Assembly: GCF_000730385.1 (NCBI RefSeq)
Contig: NZ_CP008849.1
Span: 868,001-932,000 of the forward strand
Source: Alteromonas australica
Lineage (GTDB): Bacteria; Pseudomonadota; Gammaproteobacteria; Enterobacterales; Alteromonadaceae
Direction of reading: 5' to 3'
DNA length: 64,000 nt
A program made the position numbers and the translations under genes. This document shows, in pieces, positions 62,229-64,000 of the stretch. Below the pieces are notes generated by a model that was not told the DNA's origin, did not search any database, and was given only the letters and a program-made list of their open reading frames with translations. How positions within the stretch are numbered: position 1 is the stretch's first letter; each line of letters starts with the position of its first letter.

Positions 62229-64000
62229 ATGAGAATACTGACTTTACGCCTTAAAAATCTCAATGCCCTGAAAGGAGAGTGGAAAATTGATTTCACTCAA
62301 TCGCCTTTTATCGACAATGGTTTGTTCGCAATTACCGGCCCCACGGGGGCAGGCAAGACCACGTTGCTAGATGCCATCTGCTTGGCGTTATATCACCAAA
62401 CTCCTCGTCTTGGTGCTATTTCTACTTCGAACAATGACATTATGACTCGCGGCACAGCCGAGTGTTTGGCCGAAGTAGAATTTGATATTAAAGGCAAAGC
62501 CTATCGAGCATTTTGGAGTATGCGCCGAGCGCGAGGAAAGGTTGACGGTAACTTGCAAAGTGCTGATGTAGAGCTGGCAGAAGTTGAAAGCGGCGATGTT
62601 TTAGCCACGCAAGTGAGACCTAAAAATGAAGAAATAGAAAAACTGACCGGCCTTAATTTTGCGCGCTTTACAAAATCGATGATGTTATCGCAGGGTGATT
62701 TTGCCGCCTTTTTAAATGCTAATGAAGGTGACAGAGCAGAGCTTTTAGAAGAGCTGACGGGAACAGAAATTTACGGGCAAATTTCTCAAACAGTGCATCA
62801 ACAATTTAGCGATGCCAAACAAAAGAAAAAAGAATATGAATTGAAGCTTGAAGGGGTTACCTTACTCAGTGATGAGCACGTTGCACAGTTAAAACAAGAG
62901 CAAGCCAGTACCCAGCAGCGGATAGAAGCATTTAATAAGCAACTAGCCGAATTGCAACAACAGCAACAATGGCAACTTGCAGTAAAAAGCAACGAACAGG
63001 CGCTTTATGACGCGAAACAAGCTCAAAATTCAGCGAATGATGCCATTAATGGGGCAGAGCAAACGCTTGCGCGTTTAGCACAAAGCGAACCGGCAGAAAA
63101 ACTTCGTGTGCCCTACTTACAGCGCAATTCACTTCAACAGGATGTTACCCGCTACCAAAACAGTGTGAACCACAAAGCAGCTCAACTACCGGAATTGCAA
63201 AGCAAAAAAAGGCAGTTAATTGCAGCCGCTAGTCATGCTGAATCAGAACTTAATGAAGCCAAAGCGCAAACTGCGGCCCTTGAAAAGCGTATACATGAAC
63301 ACGTCATTCCCCTTGATAGTGACATAGCGCAACATATCAACGCGCAGCAAAAAGCCAATGAAGCATCACAGCGTTTAACGCAAACGCTAGAACAGCTAAA
63401 AACGCACCGTGCGGATACCGAAAGCGCTTCGGCGGAGAATAAATCAACGCTGGCGACATTAGAGACCTTCCTAAGCGAGCACAGCGCATTACTCGGTATG
63501 GCTGAATTTATGAGTGGATGGGGCGAAACCGCTCGCTACATAGACAACGAGCAACAGCAACTAAAAGCGCTAACGGAAGCCTTAAGTAAAGAAAGGGAAG
63601 TGCTAGCCACACTCGATGGCTCAATAGAAGAAAGTCAGCAAGCATTGAGCGTACTGACGGATAATTACAACGCTGAAAAAACGAGGGTAGCCCACTGTGA
63701 ACAGGCGTTACACGCAGTACTTAGTAACACTAGCAAAGCCAGTTTGCAGCAAGAGCGCGATATAAAGCTAAACCATTGGGATAATTTGGTGCAGCTAGCC
63801 CATGTTCAACAGCAATATCTTGTGTGTGAAGAGGATAAAGCGTCTCTTACCGCTCAACAAGATGCACTCGCTAGCACGCTTTTACAGCAACAAGCAGAGC
63901 GAAACAGCTTAGTTCAGGCGTATAAAGCAACCCGCAGTAACTTAAAAGATATTGAGGCGCTTATTGCCCTTGATGCAGAAGTGGCTCACTTGCGTGCGCA
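62229..64000 (+). CDS. sbcC: SbcC, ATPase subunit of the SbcCD complex (5' part)
   Basis: ATG immediately after the sbcD stop; the frame is open to the right edge (590 codons seen), so the gene is cut by the window. N-terminal Rad50-type ATPase half: RILTLRLKNLNALKGEWKID, Walker A TGPTGAGKTTLLDAI, then QTPRLG and the KSMMLSQGDFAAFLNANEGDR segment typical of SbcC. From about residue 190 on comes a long Gln-rich coiled coil (QQQQQWQL and others). The zinc-hook and C-terminal ATPase half lie outside. Together with SbcD it processes DNA hairpins and ends. Confidence 0.95.
   Translation, partial: MRILTLRLKNLNALKGEWKIDFTQSPFIDNGLFAITGPTGAGKTTLLDAICLALYHQTPRLGAISTSNNDIMTRGTAECLAEVEFDIKGKAYRAFWSMRRARGKVDGNLQSADVELAEVESGDVLATQVRPKNEEIEKLTGLNFARFTKSMMLSQGDFAAFLNANEGDRAELLEELTGTEIYGQISQTVHQQFSDAKQKKKEYELKLEGVTLLSDEHVAQLKQEQASTQQRIEAFNKQLAELQQQQQWQLAVKSNEQALYDAKQAQNSANDAINGAEQTLARLAQSEPAEKLRVPYLQRNSLQQDVTRYQNSVNHKAAQLPELQSKKRQLIAAASHAESELNEAKAQTAALEKRIHEHVIPLDSDIAQHINAQQKANEASQRLTQTLEQLKTHRADTESASAENKSTLATLETFLSEHSALLGMAEFMSGWGETARYIDNEQQQLKALTEALSKEREVLATLDGSIEESQQALSVLTDNYNAEKTRVAHCEQALHAVLSNTSKASLQQERDIKLNHWDNLVQLAHVQQQYLVCEEDKASLTAQQDALASTLLQQQAERNSLVQAYKATRSNLKDIEALIALDAEVAHLRA

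Overview
The window comes from a marine-type gammaproteobacterium, most likely Alteromonadaceae (Alteromonas or a close relative). This rests on gene order and protein content (mlaDCB-ibaG-murA, degQ/degS, zapG next to zapE, metK facing tkt-epd-pgk, ppk-ppx, pstCAB-phoU) and not on any database search. Most of the window is chromosomal core with mid-range base composition. One stretch, about 10.5-17.8 kb, is clearly accessory and in places AT-rich.

Layout. 1-3.3 kb: end of the Mla phospholipid-trafficking operon (mlaE tail, mlaD, mlaC, mlaB), then ibaG and murA, closed by a terminator. 3.3-6.5 kb, minus strand: degS, degQ and zapG (yhcB). 6.8-8.8 kb: zapE and a YeeN-type YebC/TACO1 protein. 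8.9-10.4 kb, minus strand: a membrane LytTR regulator and a secreted intradiol-dioxygenase-like protein that appears to lack its tyrosine iron ligands. 10.5-17.8 kb: two 96%-identical REP-associated tyrosine transposases (RAYTs) bracket three truncated Rhs/polymorphic-toxin ends, each with its immunity-type gene, plus a frameshifted ORF, a miniature IS-like element and several REP-like inverted repeats. 17.9-21.6 kb: a periplasmic thioredoxin-like protein, an SDR oxidoreductase, a FISUMP protein, a lipoprotein lipase and a small exported protein. 21.7-26.2 kb: a fused SecDF, a K+/H+ antiporter and the RNase P RNA gene. 26.2-30.3 kb, minus strand: a periplasmic binding protein overlapping a hybrid sensor kinase, with a strong Fur-box-like site in front. 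30.4-34.7 kb: the yqhC/yqhD pair, an exonuclease-fold protein, an envelope protein and a CYTH protein. 34.7-41.6 kb: metK (behind tandem MetJ boxes) diverging from tkt-epd-pgk-class I aldolase. 41.7-53.1 kb: a phosphate block of ppx, ppk1 (with a Pho-box-like site), gcvR, pstC-pstA-pstB-phoU without pstS, and a PiT transporter. 53.2-60.4 kb: stress and signalling genes (uspE, oxyR, a CX5R phosphatase coupled to trhA, ohrR/ohr with a palindromic operator, a peroxiredoxin-like protein, yigZ, a PAS chemoreceptor). 60.8-64.0 kb: sbcD and the 5' part of sbcC.

How the parts work together. The Mla, MurA, DegS/DegQ and ZapG/ZapE genes serve envelope assembly, envelope quality control and division. 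The tkt-epd-pgk-fba operon joins the pentose phosphate pathway, B6 precursor supply and glycolysis. Ppk/Ppx, Pst-PhoU and Pit cover phosphate uptake and polyphosphate storage. OxyR, OhrR/Ohr, the peroxiredoxin-like protein and UspE form an oxidative-stress neighbourhood.

The most unusual region is the RAYT-bracketed array. Dissimilar toxin ends are each cut at a different point, and each cut coincides with a REP-like inverted repeat. In two cases the repeat itself supplies an in-frame ATG (Met-Pro-Val-Ser) to the truncated toxin reading frame. This looks like a graveyard or reservoir of Rhs tips shaped by REP/RAYT activity and is the best candidate here for something not previously described.
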